This document shows positions 16,010-25,549 of a DNA stretch of 64,000 nucleotides, in pieces; the first letter of the stretch is position 1, and each line of letters starts with the position of its first letter. Source of the stretch: Fulvivirga sp. (GTDB lineage: Bacteria; Bacteroidota; Bacteroidia; Cytophagales; Cyclobacteriaceae); assembly GCA_028280565.1 (NCBI GenBank), contig JANQLQ010000024.1, positions 45,248 to 109,247 on the forward strand, read 5' to 3'. Below the pieces are notes generated by a model. That model ran no database searches. It saw only the letters and a list, made by a program, of their open reading frames with translations, and had not been told where the DNA came from. A program made the position numbers and the translations under genes.

Positions 16010-17467
16010 TTAAAACAAAGGGCTGATCATCCTCGCCATAGATTCCCTGATCTTCAACCGCAACGGCCGCTTCGTAAACTCTTCCAATTCGAGTTTTGTA
16101 CTGTGCCGCAGGTCTTCTAAAAATGAACGCTCTAATTCAGCGACAGCCTCTTCGTCATAGATCAAAGCATTTACTTCGAAATTCTTATCGAAACTTCTCA
16201 GGTCCATATTGGCAGTACCTACAGATCCGAATATGCCATCTACCATTAATATTTTTCCATGGTTAAAACCTTTCTGATAAGTATAAACTTCCACTCCCGC
16301 TCGCAATAGCCCTCCTACAAATGACATCGAACTCCACAGGTGAATAGAAAGGTCCGACCTGCCGGGCAGGAGTATTTTCACATCGATACCACTCAATGCC
16401 GCGGTCTTTAAAGCGGTTAGAATGCTTTCATTGGGGATGAAATATGGAGTAGAAATGTAGATATGCTGGTCTGCCGTGCCTATCGCTGTAAAATAAGCTT
16501 GCATGATGCTTGCCCAGTCAGAGTCAGGGCCGCTGGCAGTGATTTGCACCAGGTGCTCTTCCTCTATGGAATGCTTCGAGAAATAACGCGGATCATTTAT
16601 GGATTGCTGGCTTACAAAGTACCAGTCGGTGAGGAATACAGCTTGCAGGCTATGGACCGCATCTCCTTCTAGCTTTACATGGGTATCTCTCCAAAAGCCC
16701 ACGTGTTCTTCTCCATGAATGTACTTATCCGCTACGTTTATGCCCCCAACATAGCCAATTGTACCGTCCACTACTAATATCTTGCGATGGTTCCTGTAAT
16801 TAATGCGGTGTGTGAACATAGGAAGCTTAACCGGCATAAACGGATACACCTGTATCCCAGCATGCTTCAGCTGGTCAATGAACTTTTTCTTTAGCCCCCA
16901 GCTGCCTACATCATCGTAGATAAACCTTACCTCCACACCAGCCCCGGCTTTGTCCGCGAGTATTTTGGCTATTTTATTCCCGATCTCGTCATCTTCATAA
17001 ATGTAATATTCAAGGTGAATGTGATTTTTGGCTAATTCCAATGCCCCTAGGATGGAGTGGAATGTGCTGGTCCCATTATGGAGGATCTGTATTTTATTTT
17101 TCTGTGTGAGCAGGGCTTTACTGTTGTTGAGCAATAGCCTCATGATATGCTTCTTTTCATAAAGCCTTGGGTTCCCCCGGATCAGGTCGTTGTCTAAATT
17201 CTCTAGCTGGTAAGGGGCAAACGTTTTGATATTCAAATAATCTGTGAGCCCTTTCCGGGAGAAGAGCTTCTCTTTTCGGAAGTTCCTGCCGAAGTTAAGA
17301 TACAATATCATACCTAATACCGGCAGTAATATGACTACAATGATCCATGAAATGGTCTTGATAGCATTATTATCTTCCAGGATGATCACAAAAGCTGTGA
17401 ACAAGATGGTAATAAGGTAAGAAATACTGAAGAACAAGGTAAGTATGTCGTATGCATCCCAGTCCAT
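16010..17467 (-). CDS. cls: Cardiolipin synthase
   Basis: The 485-residue protein has two N-terminal membrane segments (residues ~10-60) and two phospholipase D HKD motifs, HRKILVVDG (near 224) and HGKILMVDG (near 402), each followed by a GG or GT..ANMD segment. It condenses two phosphatidylglycerol molecules, or PG with a related donor, to cardiolipin at the cytoplasmic membrane. Length and layout match bacterial ClsA-type enzymes. The gene stands alone, convergent with the XRE regulator gene. Cardiolipin supply would fit the membrane-stress set next door, but no shared regulation is visible. Confidence 0.93.
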   Translation of the reverse strand: MDWDAYDILTLFFSISYLITILFTAFVIILEDNNAIKTISWIIVVILLPVLGMILYLNFGRNFRKEKLFSRKGLTDYLNIKTFAPYQLENLDNDLIRGNPRLYEKKHIMRLLLNNSKALLTQKNKIQILHNGTSTFHSILGALELAKNHIHLEYYIYEDDEIGNKIAKILADKAGAGVEVRFIYDDVGSWGLKKKFIDQLKHAGIQVYPFMPVKLPMFTHRINYRNHRKILVVDGTIGYVGGINVADKYIHGEEHVGFWRDTHVKLEGDAVHSLQAVFLTDWYFVSQQSINDPRYFSKHSIEEEHLVQITASGPDSDWASIMQAYFTAIGTADQHIYISTPYFIPNESILTALKTAALSGIDVKILLPGRSDLSIHLWSSMSFVGGLLRAGVEVYTYQKGFNHGKILMVDGIFGSVGTANMDLRSFDKNFEVNALIYDEEAVAELERSFLEDLRHSTKLELEEFTKRPLRLKIRESMARMISPLF

Positions 17468-17699
17468 GTTTGAATATACTAGCTTTTATACATTTCACGA
17501 ATAAAGATCCCCTCCTAATGATATTGATCATTGGGGAAGAGGCTACATCCAATATACCGGCACCGGGAGATTGATGTTTTTTGGATTGACGCCGTACGAT
17601 TTTGAGAATGTGGTTTCTCCAGTCTGCTAAGCCCCAGTCAAAGCCGGGGATTGAAACAAATCCTTTGTGATAGTCTTGCGAGTATTATACTATTTCCAA

Positions 17700-17853
17700 A
17701 TCCCGAAGGGATGGAATTATTATGGAAAAACGGTAAATATCTAGCGCACCAACCCTGGAGGAGTGAAATAATACCACCCCTCCAGGGTTTACGGAAACTC
17801 TAATTATATCTTCTATAGCAATTCCAACCCCCCGGGATTAAAAAGTAACCCGG
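17700..17853. repeat. Series of hairpins in a 538-base intergenic region
   Basis: The gap 17468-18005 has no credible gene but holds three stem-loops in series: atccc-gaa-gggat (17700-17712), an 11-bp stem aaccctggagg/cctccagggtt (17751-17789), and ccggg/cccgg (17832-17853). Similar hairpins are common between genes of Bacteroidota and probably belong to an interspersed repeat family. A role as a REP-like element or mRNA end is possible. The rest of the gap shows nothing recognisable. Confidence 0.5.
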
Positions 17854-18005
17854 CTAGAAATGTAAAAAAGAATTCGCCGGATAACCAGGAGGGTCATCCG
17901 ACGAATGGTTCCCGATAGACTGGAAACTGACCGGGGGTAAGGCCCGGCAGCTTAAATCGGGCGTGGGAGGTGGGGGTATCCTAGCATTGTTTTGGGTTTA
18001 TCCAG

Positions 18006-19220
18006 CTAGGCTCTGCGGTTGGCTAGTAGTGGTGGGGGTTCTCCTTTAAAAGGGTTAAACCGGCTGATGGTCTTTGCCTCTATCCCGGCGGCACGGAGTA
18101 CGCTCCTATCTCCATGTTTATCCCTGACTTTATCCATAGCTTGGTAAAGGTGGATCATCTCTAAAGAATCTTCAAAGAGGTTCACTTGGTGTCCACCGTT
18201 AACCAAGTGGCTAAATCGCACCCCGATAAGCCTTACTAGTAAACGTTTATTGTAGAGTTTTTCAAAGAGCTCCATTACTTTAGGGATAAGTATATGGTCT
18301 GCGGAAGAGTAAGGGATCCTAGACTGCAATGTGTACGTATTAAAATCCGAATACCGGACCTTAACCGTGATGCAGGCCGTGAGCTTCAGGCCCCTGCGTA
18401 GCTGGAAGGCCAGGTTCTCAGCCATGGCTAGCATGATCCCTTTCAGTTTGCTTACATCCGTGGTATCTTTATCGAAGGTGCGCTCCGTAGAAATAGATTT
18501 ACGCTCTGAATAAGGTGTGACAGGGCTGTTGTCAATCCCATTTGCTTTACGCCATATTGTAATACCGTTTTTGCCAAACACTTTTTCCATCAGCTCTAAA
18601 GGCATCTCCTGGATAGTTTTGATCTTTTTAACCCCCAGATTGCATAACGAGTGATACGTTTTTTCACCGATCATGGGTATTTTCTTTACGGACAAGGGCG
18701 CTAAAAAAGGTTTTTCCACTCCATAATCAATTTTTAATTGGTTATTAGGCTTAGCTTCACCAGTGGCCACCTTCGATACAGTTTTATTTACAGACAACCC
18801 AAATGAAATAGGTAAACCCGTGTTTTTTATAATAGATCCCCTGAGGTTTGAAGCGATCTTATAACTATTAAAAAACCGGTCCATGCCAGTAAGGTCTACA
18901 TAAAACTCATCAATGGAAGTTTTTTCATACAGGGGTACATTTTCCTTAATGATCTCTGTCACTTCCTCAGATTTTTTACTGTAAATGCCGGAATTCCCCC
19001 TGATCTGGATCGCTTCCGGGCAAAGTTGTTTCGCCATTTTCATAGGCATAGCCGAATGTATGCCGAATACTCTTGCTTCGTAACTACAGGAAGCCACTAC
19101 TCCCCTATCCGTGACCCCTCCAATGAGGATAGGCTTTCCGATTAACCTGCTATCCAGCAAACGTTCACAGGATACAAAAAAAGTATCCAAGTCAAGGTGA
19201 AGAATTGATCGCTGATCCAT
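18006..19220 (-). CDS. dinB: DNA polymerase IV (Y-family, error-prone)
   Basis: The 404-residue protein starts with the Y-family palm signature SILHLDLDTFFVSCE, with metal-binding D10, followed later by SIDEFYVDL (near 102), which supplies the second catalytic acidic pair. The HhH thumb region (VKKIPMIGEKTYHSLCNLG) and a little-finger domain with R-rich strands follow. It performs translesion synthesis past damaged bases and elongates mismatched ends. Length is slightly above E. coli DinB (351). It stands alone, with a short AT-rich upstream region; no LexA-type box was recognised. Confidence 0.93.
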   Translation of the reverse strand: MDQRSILHLDLDTFFVSCERLLDSRLIGKPILIGGVTDRGVVASCSYEARVFGIHSAMPMKMAKQLCPEAIQIRGNSGIYSKKSEEVTEIIKENVPLYEKTSIDEFYVDLTGMDRFFNSYKIASNLRGSIIKNTGLPISFGLSVNKTVSKVATGEAKPNNQLKIDYGVEKPFLAPLSVKKIPMIGEKTYHSLCNLGVKKIKTIQEMPLELMEKVFGKNGITIWRKANGIDNSPVTPYSERKSISTERTFDKDTTDVSKLKGIMLAMAENLAFQLRRGLKLTACITVKVRYSDFNTYTLQSRIPYSSADHILIPKVMELFEKLYNKRLLVRLIGVRFSHLVNGGHQVNLFEDSLEMIHLYQAMDKVRDKHGDRSVLRAAGIEAKTISRFNPFKGEPPPLLANRRA

Positions 19221-19418
19221 AATACAATAATACTAATATTTTTAGTAAAAAGGAATTAATTTAGCACTAATAGTTCATAGAAGATAACTCCCTGTGTTAC
19301 AAGGTCTTTTTTTACTTTCAGAACCCATTAGCAGGATATTTTTTTCATGGCAATTTATTGGAATACAAATAAATAAACCCGTTATTGTATACAATCAGGT
19401 TGTTGGTAATAGGGCAAG

Positions 19419-20057
19419 ATGGCATTAAGATCATCCTTATGGGCAGTATTCGTTATGGGTGTTTTGGCGCTCATAGGTTTCATCGCCTGGGAGCAAGAAT
19501 ACCAATACACACTTCCTACCCCCAAGCCTGTCCATTTAAAAGACATTCGCCTTGGCGATAAGGTGGACCTTTCTTTTTTACCAGGCCGTACCATTCCTAA
19601 AAACACCTATATACACTTCTACAATTTCGAATGCCCCTGCTCCAGGTTCAATATCAAAGAGTTTCAATCCATCGTTAGGCAATACTCCGGCCAAGTCAAT
19701 TTTATAGCGGTGCTACAGGCAGGGGAAGAAAACCCTGGTGTCTTACAACGGTTTGAAGAAAAATATGGACTAGGAATAAAGACCATACTCGACAAAAGCG
19801 GGGAAATAGCCCATGCACTCGGGGTATACAGCACACCACAAGTTGTCATCTTAAAAAGCGATACGATATTTTATAAAGGTAACTATAACAGGGCCAGGTT
19901 TTGCCTGTCTAAGAATACCAAGTTTGCAGAATTAGCACTGACAGCATTGCTAAGTAATAAAACCCTCCCCGATTTTCCGGCCGTTGCCGGAATAGCGTAT
20001 GGGTGTGAACTCCCCTCAAATTCCCCTTCCAGAAACAGGTTTTTCAATATTTTTTAA
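19419..20057 (+). CDS. Membrane-anchored thioredoxin-like protein with CPC motif
   Basis: One N-terminal membrane segment (residues ~8-24) precedes a thioredoxin-fold domain: a strand ending in HFYNFECPCSRFN, then VNFIAVLQAGEE, a segment GLGIKTILDKSGEIAHALGV, and the cis-Pro region YSTPQVVIL. The redox motif is C72-P-C74 (CxC) rather than CxxC. The protein should face the periplasm. It could be a reductase, isomerase or peroxiredoxin-like sensor. Two cysteines near the end (RFCLSK, YGCEL) may add a further disulfide. It is followed 11 bases later by a membrane sensor gene in the same direction, suggesting co-transcription. Confidence 0.75.
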   Translation: MALRSSLWAVFVMGVLALIGFIAWEQEYQYTLPTPKPVHLKDIRLGDKVDLSFLPGRTIPKNTYIHFYNFECPCSRFNIKEFQSIVRQYSGQVNFIAVLQAGEENPGVLQRFEEKYGLGIKTILDKSGEIAHALGVYSTPQVVILKSDTIFYKGNYNRARFCLSKNTKFAELALTALLSNKTLPDFPAVAGIAYGCELPSNSPSRNRFFNIF

Positions 20058-20068
20058 GCACATATTTT

Positions 20069-21832
20069 ATGATCAACAAAGAACAACTTAAGCCTTTTTT
20101 TGAAAAAATCCAGGCGCAATCATCCGGGGTGATAGAGCCCCTCCTAGTTGGATATTTTGTATTCGGGTTTTTTCTTTCTTTTTTCTATGACACCTACTTG
20201 GTAGGCTTGGGGATAGGCTCCCTTTGCCTCTTGCTCTATTTTGGCACCAAGTTTTTCCTCAAGAAAAATGAAATCACCCCGTATGTGGCAAGCCTCGTAT
20301 TCGGTATTTTCATGGCACAGTTCATATACCAGATGCATGGGCTTTTTGAAATGCACTTTACTGCATTTATTGCCATAATCGCCCTGATCACCTACCAAAA
20401 TAAATATGTCTTTGTACCTCAATTCTTATTCGTAGTACTCCATCATTCTTCTTTTGCTTACACACAATATTTGGGCGTAGTCAACAACGATAAAGCCAAG
20501 CAAATGATCTACTTTACCCAACTCGAATACATGGACCTGCAGACCTTCCTTTTGCATGCAGGTTTGTATGCTCTAGGGGTAGTGCTTGCAGCCCTTTATG
20601 CACACAATCTCAGGAAAAATACCATCGCTAATGCCAAAAACATTATAAGATTAGGGGAAAACGAGCAACGAGCATTGATAAACATTGACTTGGCAAATGA
20701 TATGGCCGGGGGTAATTTTTCTACTACATATACCCTTAGGGAAGGCGATAAAATGGGGTATGCCTTACTTCATATGAGGGATAATTTGCAAAAGAGCGCA
20801 GAGCGAGAACGACAGGAAAAATTCATCAATATCGGTATTGCTGAAGTCAGTGAAATTATACGGAACCACGGGGAAGATCTTGATAAACTAGCTTACGAGC
20901 TGATCGCTTATTTGACGAAATATCTTAGCGCAAACCAAGGGGGCATTTTTGTATTGAACGAGGAAAACGAACAAGAGCGATACCTGGAGTTGAGAGGCTG
21001 CTACGCTTACAGCCGGAAAAAGTTTATGGAAAAAAGGGTAGAAATAGGGCAAGGGTTAGTAGGCCAATGTTTCAGGGAAGGGGATGTGATCCATTTGAAG
21101 CAAGTACCTCAAAATTACACAGTCATTACCTCGGGGTTGGGGGAAGCTACCCCTAGCAACCTCATCATTATCCCCATGAAAAATGACCAGGATATACAGG
21201 GCATATTGGAAATTGCCTCTTTTAACGAGTTTGAAGATTATGAAATTGACTTTTTGAATAAGGTAAGCCGGAATATAGCTGCCACTATGGTATCCGCTAA
21301 GATCAATACGCGTACCCTAATGCTTTATGAACAGTCGCAGGAGCAGGCCGAAGTGATGAAAGCCCAGGAAGAAGAAATGCGGCAAAATGTTGAAGAGCTC
21401 TCGGCCACACAGGAGGAAATGGAACGTAAATCGCAGGAATTCCGAAGGAGGTTGCAGGCCATCAATGAAAGTGGTATAGGTTCGGTAGAGTTTGACATGG
21501 AAGGCATTATTGTAGATGCCAATGAAGCCTTTTGCAAATTAATGAAATACACCAAGGAGGAGTTAAAGGGATATCATCATAGGATCTTTGTAGATAAAGA
21601 TTATGCTAAGAGCCCGGATTACAAACAGTTTTGGACAGACTTGGGCAAGGGTATAGCGAAACATGGCGAGTACAAACGGTATGATAAGCTAGGAAATGAA
21701 GTGCACCTTTTCGGGGCTTACTCTATTGTAAAAGATCGCCATGACAACCCTGTTGGTGTATTGAAATTTGCAATGGACCTCACCCCCTACATCAAGGCCC
21801 AAACGATAGCCTTAAAGGACGAATTGTTCTAA
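20069..21832 (+). CDS. Membrane sensor protein with GAF and PAS domains, no output domain
   Basis: About six hydrophobic segments fill residues 25-195. A helical linker (DLANDMAGGNFSTTYTLREGDKMGYALLHMRDNLQ, HAMP-like) is followed by a GAF domain (~270-410), a coiled-coil rich in Glu and Gln (~415-465) and a PAS domain (~465-575: NESGIGSVEFDMEGIIVDANEAFCKLM). There is no histidine kinase, GGDEF, EAL or MCP output domain and no obvious DNA-binding part. The phrase KAQEEEMRQNVEELSATQEEM is typical of Bacteroidota sensor proteins where it links GAF and PAS modules. It may signal by contacting a separate kinase. Confidence 0.8.
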   Translation: MINKEQLKPFFEKIQAQSSGVIEPLLVGYFVFGFFLSFFYDTYLVGLGIGSLCLLLYFGTKFFLKKNEITPYVASLVFGIFMAQFIYQMHGLFEMHFTAFIAIIALITYQNKYVFVPQFLFVVLHHSSFAYTQYLGVVNNDKAKQMIYFTQLEYMDLQTFLLHAGLYALGVVLAALYAHNLRKNTIANAKNIIRLGENEQRALINIDLANDMAGGNFSTTYTLREGDKMGYALLHMRDNLQKSAERERQEKFINIGIAEVSEIIRNHGEDLDKLAYELIAYLTKYLSANQGGIFVLNEENEQERYLELRGCYAYSRKKFMEKRVEIGQGLVGQCFREGDVIHLKQVPQNYTVITSGLGEATPSNLIIIPMKNDQDIQGILEIASFNEFEDYEIDFLNKVSRNIAATMVSAKINTRTLMLYEQSQEQAEVMKAQEEEMRQNVEELSATQEEMERKSQEFRRRLQAINESGIGSVEFDMEGIIVDANEAFCKLMKYTKEELKGYHHRIFVDKDYAKSPDYKQFWTDLGKGIAKHGEYKRYDKLGNEVHLFGAYSIVKDRHDNPVGVLKFAMDLTPYIKAQTIALKDELF

Positions 21833-22362
21833 CATGATACCAGGAGTGTAGGAATCGGTCATTGACAAAAGATCGCAAGGAAATTATATCATAGTTAACC
21901 TACCACCTTTTGCTTGCTACTGACCGGGAGATACCAGTCGATGATGATTTCAAGCAGGGCATCATTGAAAATTCAAGTGGCGCATGGAGGGGAGACATCC
22001 ATGAACAGCGCGGCCCATTTGAGGCCTGTGGGCAAACGACCTATAGGGGCTGGGCAGTATGTTTAGCGGGTAAAATGGTCTTGGTTGCTGGCGCCCTTTT
22101 CGTTTGTTTCGTTTTCTTTCCCCGAAGGGATGCCTACGGCATGGGCGTGCAAAAGAAAATGAAAACTGGGCTTAGAACCATAAAATCCCGCGTATACTGC
22201 TCATTGCGAGGCTGGCATTACCCGAAACATCTTAAAATACAGCCTTACTTGACAAAAGTAAATGTTTCCTTATCAAAGCTAATTTGAGAGGACGCCTCCA
22301 AATAGAAGCATAATCTCAAAACATGTAAGACATCATGCTAACAACATCAAGAAGCAAAATGA
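21833..22362. other. Intergenic region without recognised gene
   Basis: A 530-base gap between convergent genes. A frame from 21910 to 22287 exists but has no coding character, and contains a repeat-like stretch around 22100-22170 (a ccccgaagggatgcctacggca segment). No terminator or RNA was identified. Confidence 0.4.
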
Positions 22363-22956
22363 TTATTGACAATATTTCTGTATCAAGTTAGAGGTCTGGT
22401 CAGACCCTAGGGACTTGGCTATTTTGAAATCAGCACAGGCCCTAGTATTCTGCTTGAGGTACACTCGTAAAGAGCCACGGGAAACGTAAGCATCCGCAAA
22501 TTCTTTATTGATGCTGATAGCAGCATTGTACGAGGACATAGCTTCTTCTAATTGCCCCAGCTTCTGGTGGGCCTTGCCTTTGAGCGTATGAGCAAGAGGA
22601 TTGTTTTCGTCAAGACCGAGGGTTTTATCTGCGAAAAAGATGGTATTTTCATAATCCTTAAGGCGATAGTAGTAGTCGTTGGCTATGCTAAGATGGCCAT
22701 TCACGTTCAGAGGATCTTCTTTGATCACCCTTCTAAAGTCCGTGAGCGCCTCTTCATGCTGACCAAGTTCTTCGTATGCCCTTCCACGGTTGTAAATAGA
22801 TTTTATATCCCTGGGCTGCATGCGAAGATATTCCGTATAAGCTTCTACTGCTTTTTCATAATCTCCTGCCCTATAATACTGGTCGCCCAGCTCCGAGTTT
22901 TCATTTTTACAAGATAAGGCGACCAAAAAGATTGCAACAATCGCTATTTTTTTCAT
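22363..22956 (-). CDS. Tetratricopeptide-repeat lipoprotein
   Basis: The start MKKIAIVAIFLVALSCKN is a lipoprotein signal with cysteine at residue 16. Four to five TPR units follow, recognisable by repeated A/G-Y pairs such as GDQYYRAGDYEKAVEAYTEY, YNRGRAYEELGQHEEAL and LKGKAHQKLGQLEEAMSSYNAAI. TPR arrays bind other proteins; no enzyme domain is present. It should be anchored in the periplasm or outer membrane. It stands alone and its partner is not evident from the neighbours. Confidence 0.85.
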   Translation of the reverse strand: MKKIAIVAIFLVALSCKNENSELGDQYYRAGDYEKAVEAYTEYLRMQPRDIKSIYNRGRAYEELGQHEEALTDFRRVIKEDPLNVNGHLSIANDYYYRLKDYENTIFFADKTLGLDENNPLAHTLKGKAHQKLGQLEEAMSSYNAAISINKEFADAYVSRGSLRVYLKQNTRACADFKIAKSLGSDQTSNLIQKYCQ

Positions 22957-22977
22957 TAATAAAGTTATTTAATAAAA

Positions 22978-23002
22978 AAGTGGCATTTTACCTATGCCAC
23001 TT
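22978..23002 (-). terminator. Intrinsic terminator of the alpha/beta hydrolase gene
   Basis: A perfect 8-bp stem aagtggca/tgccactt with a 9-base loop lies 28 bases after the stop of the minus-strand hydrolase gene. On that strand it is followed by a run of T (ttttttatt). This is a standard Rho-independent terminator. It also separates that gene from the TPR lipoprotein gene downstream. Confidence 0.75.
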
Positions 23003-23030
23003 GCGCACAAAGATATAGAATTATTATTTA

Positions 23031-23771
23031 TCAAATTGAATTTAAGAAGTCCTCTACGGCTCGCCAATACTCTTTAGAATCGGGGAATTTTTGCCATAAG
23101 GCCCTGGCCCCGTGGTTGCCTGCTGTCTTAGGAAGGAAATATCTTTTCTTACCGGACGGGATAGCCACATAGATCCCCCACCAGTTATTTTTTTCATCCC
23201 GGGCAGAGGTGACAAACGCCGGCTGGCTGATTTTAACTGCGCTGGATGTAATGAAATTCCGAGGTTTTCCTTGCGAGGTAAAATACTCTCCTGGGGAAAA
23301 GGCCAAAACTGCGGAAACCAGGCCGGGCATATCCCCTGCCAATTTCAGTGCTAAAGCTGATGAGTAAGAACTCCCCCATAGGATCACTTTTCCCTGCGAA
23401 AAGTTCTCTTTAGCATATATCACAGCGGCTTTCATATCAGGTAGGGAATGAATATACTGGGTGTCTTTCATGGCCTTTAAGGCATTCTGTTTCGTGATGT
23501 TCTGAACATCATTGACCCGTCCGCCGGACCTGAGGTCCACGGCCATACAGTTATACCCAAGCTCATTTAGTTTAGGTGCGATTTCGTTGTATTCTCCGCG
23601 GCTCCAGTTGGCCTGGTGAAATAGCACTATAAATGGAGCGGTTTTCGGGTGGATCATATACAACTCGGAAGCTACCTGTACCCCATCCCCTGATTTGAAA
23701 TAAATAGTTTCTGCGTAGTGGATAGTAAACGTTAAGGGGAGAAGAAGGAAAGCCAGTAAATACTTGACCAT
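23031..23771 (-). CDS. Exported alpha/beta hydrolase (dienelactone hydrolase-like)
   Basis: A signal peptide (residues 1-20) is followed by an alpha/beta hydrolase fold: the strand PFIVLFHQANWSRGEY with an oxyanion-type FHQ, the strand YNCMAVDLRSGG, and the nucleophile elbow LWGSSYSS, where the serine of G-S-S-Y-S at ~135 is the likely nucleophile. The acid is probably the Asp of SARDEKN and the base the His of GNHGARALW. The substrate is unknown; it could be an esterase or peptidase. It is a single gene with its own terminator. Confidence 0.75.
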   Translation of the reverse strand: MVKYLLAFLLLPLTFTIHYAETIYFKSGDGVQVASELYMIHPKTAPFIVLFHQANWSRGEYNEIAPKLNELGYNCMAVDLRSGGRVNDVQNITKQNALKAMKDTQYIHSLPDMKAAVIYAKENFSQGKVILWGSSYSSALALKLAGDMPGLVSAVLAFSPGEYFTSQGKPRNFITSSAVKISQPAFVTSARDEKNNWWGIYVAIPSGKKRYFLPKTAGNHGARALWQKFPDSKEYWRAVEDFLNSI

Positions 23772-23827
23772 GACACGGGAATTTATTTTAGCTTTTAAAG
23801 TTAAATAAACCTTTGGGGCATACTGCT

Positions 23828-24643
23828 TTATTTAACGATGTTTAATGGGTTTTTTATATCCTGGTATCCCCGGAGCTCAATCCCGGCATTGCCAATGAAC
23901 ATCTTGGCTTGGACTTTCAGTGGTATTTTGTTTTCGTCATCCGATATCCAAGCCAGGATGGAGTCTTCTCCATCAAAAAGTTTATTATTCGGCATAATAG
24001 GCTCTAATTTGATCGCCCTGAATTTGCCAGCTTTCGTTTTAACCTTCTCTTTACCCTTATACCGGATATTAAGCTCATAAAACTCATCCTCAAAAAAGCC
24101 GCTGATCTTAAAGGTGTCTCCCTTTTTCATTTTTGAAAAGTCTATGGTCCTCATGTAGAGATACCCGGCTAGCATATCCCTGATCTCCTTGGGAGCTACG
24201 TATACTTTTGGCTCTTTATACTCCCCTGTTTTTTTGTTTTTTACCTTGGCTTCGATCAGGTTCACCCTATGATCGAAACGAACAACTTCATCCTTTTTGT
24301 ATTTTCCTTCCCTGATCTTTCGGTAAGAGATATGAGGAACTAGTGCCGAGGAATCTACGTAGGCGCCCCAGTGATCATTAACACTGGCTAGCCAGCCGAC
24401 CATGCCGGTGGTCTTGCCGTAAACATCTACTTTATAGCATTCGCGGTGATTGATCTTATAAAATTTATCATCGATCACCATTTGGGCTTCACCGATGCTG
24501 AACACCCCGAAATTCACTTTATAGTCGAGGCGCTCGCCCCTGGCGAAGCTGTTGTATTGAATAGGAGTATAAATAGAGCTATCCCCCAGGGTAAATGAAC
24601 ACAAGGGCAAAAAGAGAACTATAGATTGGAAGAGCTTTTTCAT
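23828..24643 (-). CDS. DUF3108 domain protein
   Basis: A signal peptide (MKKLFQSIVLFLPLCSFTLG) precedes a 250-residue beta-rich domain with ARGERLDYKVNFGVFSIGEAQM, RKIREGKYKKDEVVRFDH and GEDSILAWISDDENKIPLK, all typical of DUF3108. The family is periplasmic and of unknown function, perhaps binding a lipid or sugar as a beta-barrel or cup. It lies between the hydrolase and dapD genes on the same strand; the gaps (about 56 bases on each side) allow co-transcription, although nothing else ties it to them. Confidence 0.85.
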   Translation of the reverse strand: MKKLFQSIVLFLPLCSFTLGDSSIYTPIQYNSFARGERLDYKVNFGVFSIGEAQMVIDDKFYKINHRECYKVDVYGKTTGMVGWLASVNDHWGAYVDSSALVPHISYRKIREGKYKKDEVVRFDHRVNLIEAKVKNKKTGEYKEPKVYVAPKEIRDMLAGYLYMRTIDFSKMKKGDTFKISGFFEDEFYELNIRYKGKEKVKTKAGKFRAIKLEPIMPNNKLFDGEDSILAWISDDENKIPLKVQAKMFIGNAGIELRGYQDIKNPLNIVK

Positions 24644-24699
24644 AAGTTAAAGGGGTTTGTTTTATGCTTACAAAAGTTCTTACAAAGTAAATGCCAAAC

Positions 24700-25512
24700 T
24701 TAAACTGCTACATTATTTTCCCTTAGTGCCTCGTTCAAAGATGTCTTTTTATCCGTACTTTCTTTTCTTTTACCTATGATCAAAGCACAAGGCACTTGGT
24801 AGTCACCAGCAGGAAATTTTTTTGTATACGCCCCGGGGATCACCACAGAACGATCCGGGACATAGCCTTTCATCTCCTTTGGCTCATCACCGGTTACATC
24901 GATGATTTTCGAGCTTGCCGTTAATACCACATTGGCCCCGAGCACTGCTTCTTTACCCACTCTTACTCCCTCTACTACAATACACCTGGAACCAATAAAC
25001 GCATTGTCTTCTATTATTACGGGAGCGGCCTGAACAGGTTCCAAAACACCGCCAATTCCTACCCCCCCGCTAAGGTGTACGTCCTTACCCACTTGGGCAC
25101 AACTCCCTACGGTTGCCCAGGTATCGACCATTGTGCCGCTGTCCACGTATGCCCCAATATTAACATAGGATGGCATCATAACTACCCCATGATTGATAAA
25201 AGACCCATACCGAGCAATGGCATGAGGCACCACTCTTACTCCAAGCTTTTGGTAATTATGTTTGAGTTTGATCTTATCATGGAATTCGAACGGCCCTATT
25301 TCTATCGTTTGCATTTTCATTAATGGGAAATAAAGGATCACTGCCTTTTTGATCCATCCATTCACTTGCCATTCACTGCCGTTAGGAGAAGCCACCCGCA
25401 CCTTGCCAGTATCCAGGTCTCCTACAATAGATTTTATGGCTATCTGTACTTCTTTTTCTTTCAGTAGAGTACGATCATCCCAAGCCTTTTCTACAATTTC
25501 ATTCAATTCCAT
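24700..25512 (-). CDS. dapD: Tetrahydrodipicolinate N-succinyltransferase
   Basis: The 270-residue protein has an N-terminal helical domain and a left-handed beta-helix of hexapeptide repeats (VMMPSYVNIGAYVDSGTMVDTWATVGSCAQVG). Conserved HLSGGVGIGGVLEP and the C-terminal KFPAGDYQVPCALIIGKR fit DapD, which succinylates tetrahydrodipicolinate in the lysine/diaminopimelate pathway. Length matches the family. The start ATG at 25512 diverges from the glycosyltransferase gene with only 37 bases between them. Confidence 0.95.
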   Translation of the reverse strand: MELNEIVEKAWDDRTLLKEKEVQIAIKSIVGDLDTGKVRVASPNGSEWQVNGWIKKAVILYFPLMKMQTIEIGPFEFHDKIKLKHNYQKLGVRVVPHAIARYGSFINHGVVMMPSYVNIGAYVDSGTMVDTWATVGSCAQVGKDVHLSGGVGIGGVLEPVQAAPVIIEDNAFIGSRCIVVEGVRVGKEAVLGANVVLTASSKIIDVTGDEPKEMKGYVPDRSVVIPGAYTKKFPAGDYQVPCALIIGKRKESTDKKTSLNEALRENNVAV

Positions 25513-25549
25513 TTACAGGTTTTAAATTTGTTCTTATTATTAATTGATA

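Noticed and set aside
17640..17670. gccggggattgaaac segment resembling the end of a CRISPR repeat
   Set aside because: It occurs once, with no array and no cas genes in the window.
21910..22287. 125-codon plus-strand frame
   Set aside because: No protein family character. It includes a repeat-like ccccgaaggga segment and a chance hydrophobic stretch between convergent genes.
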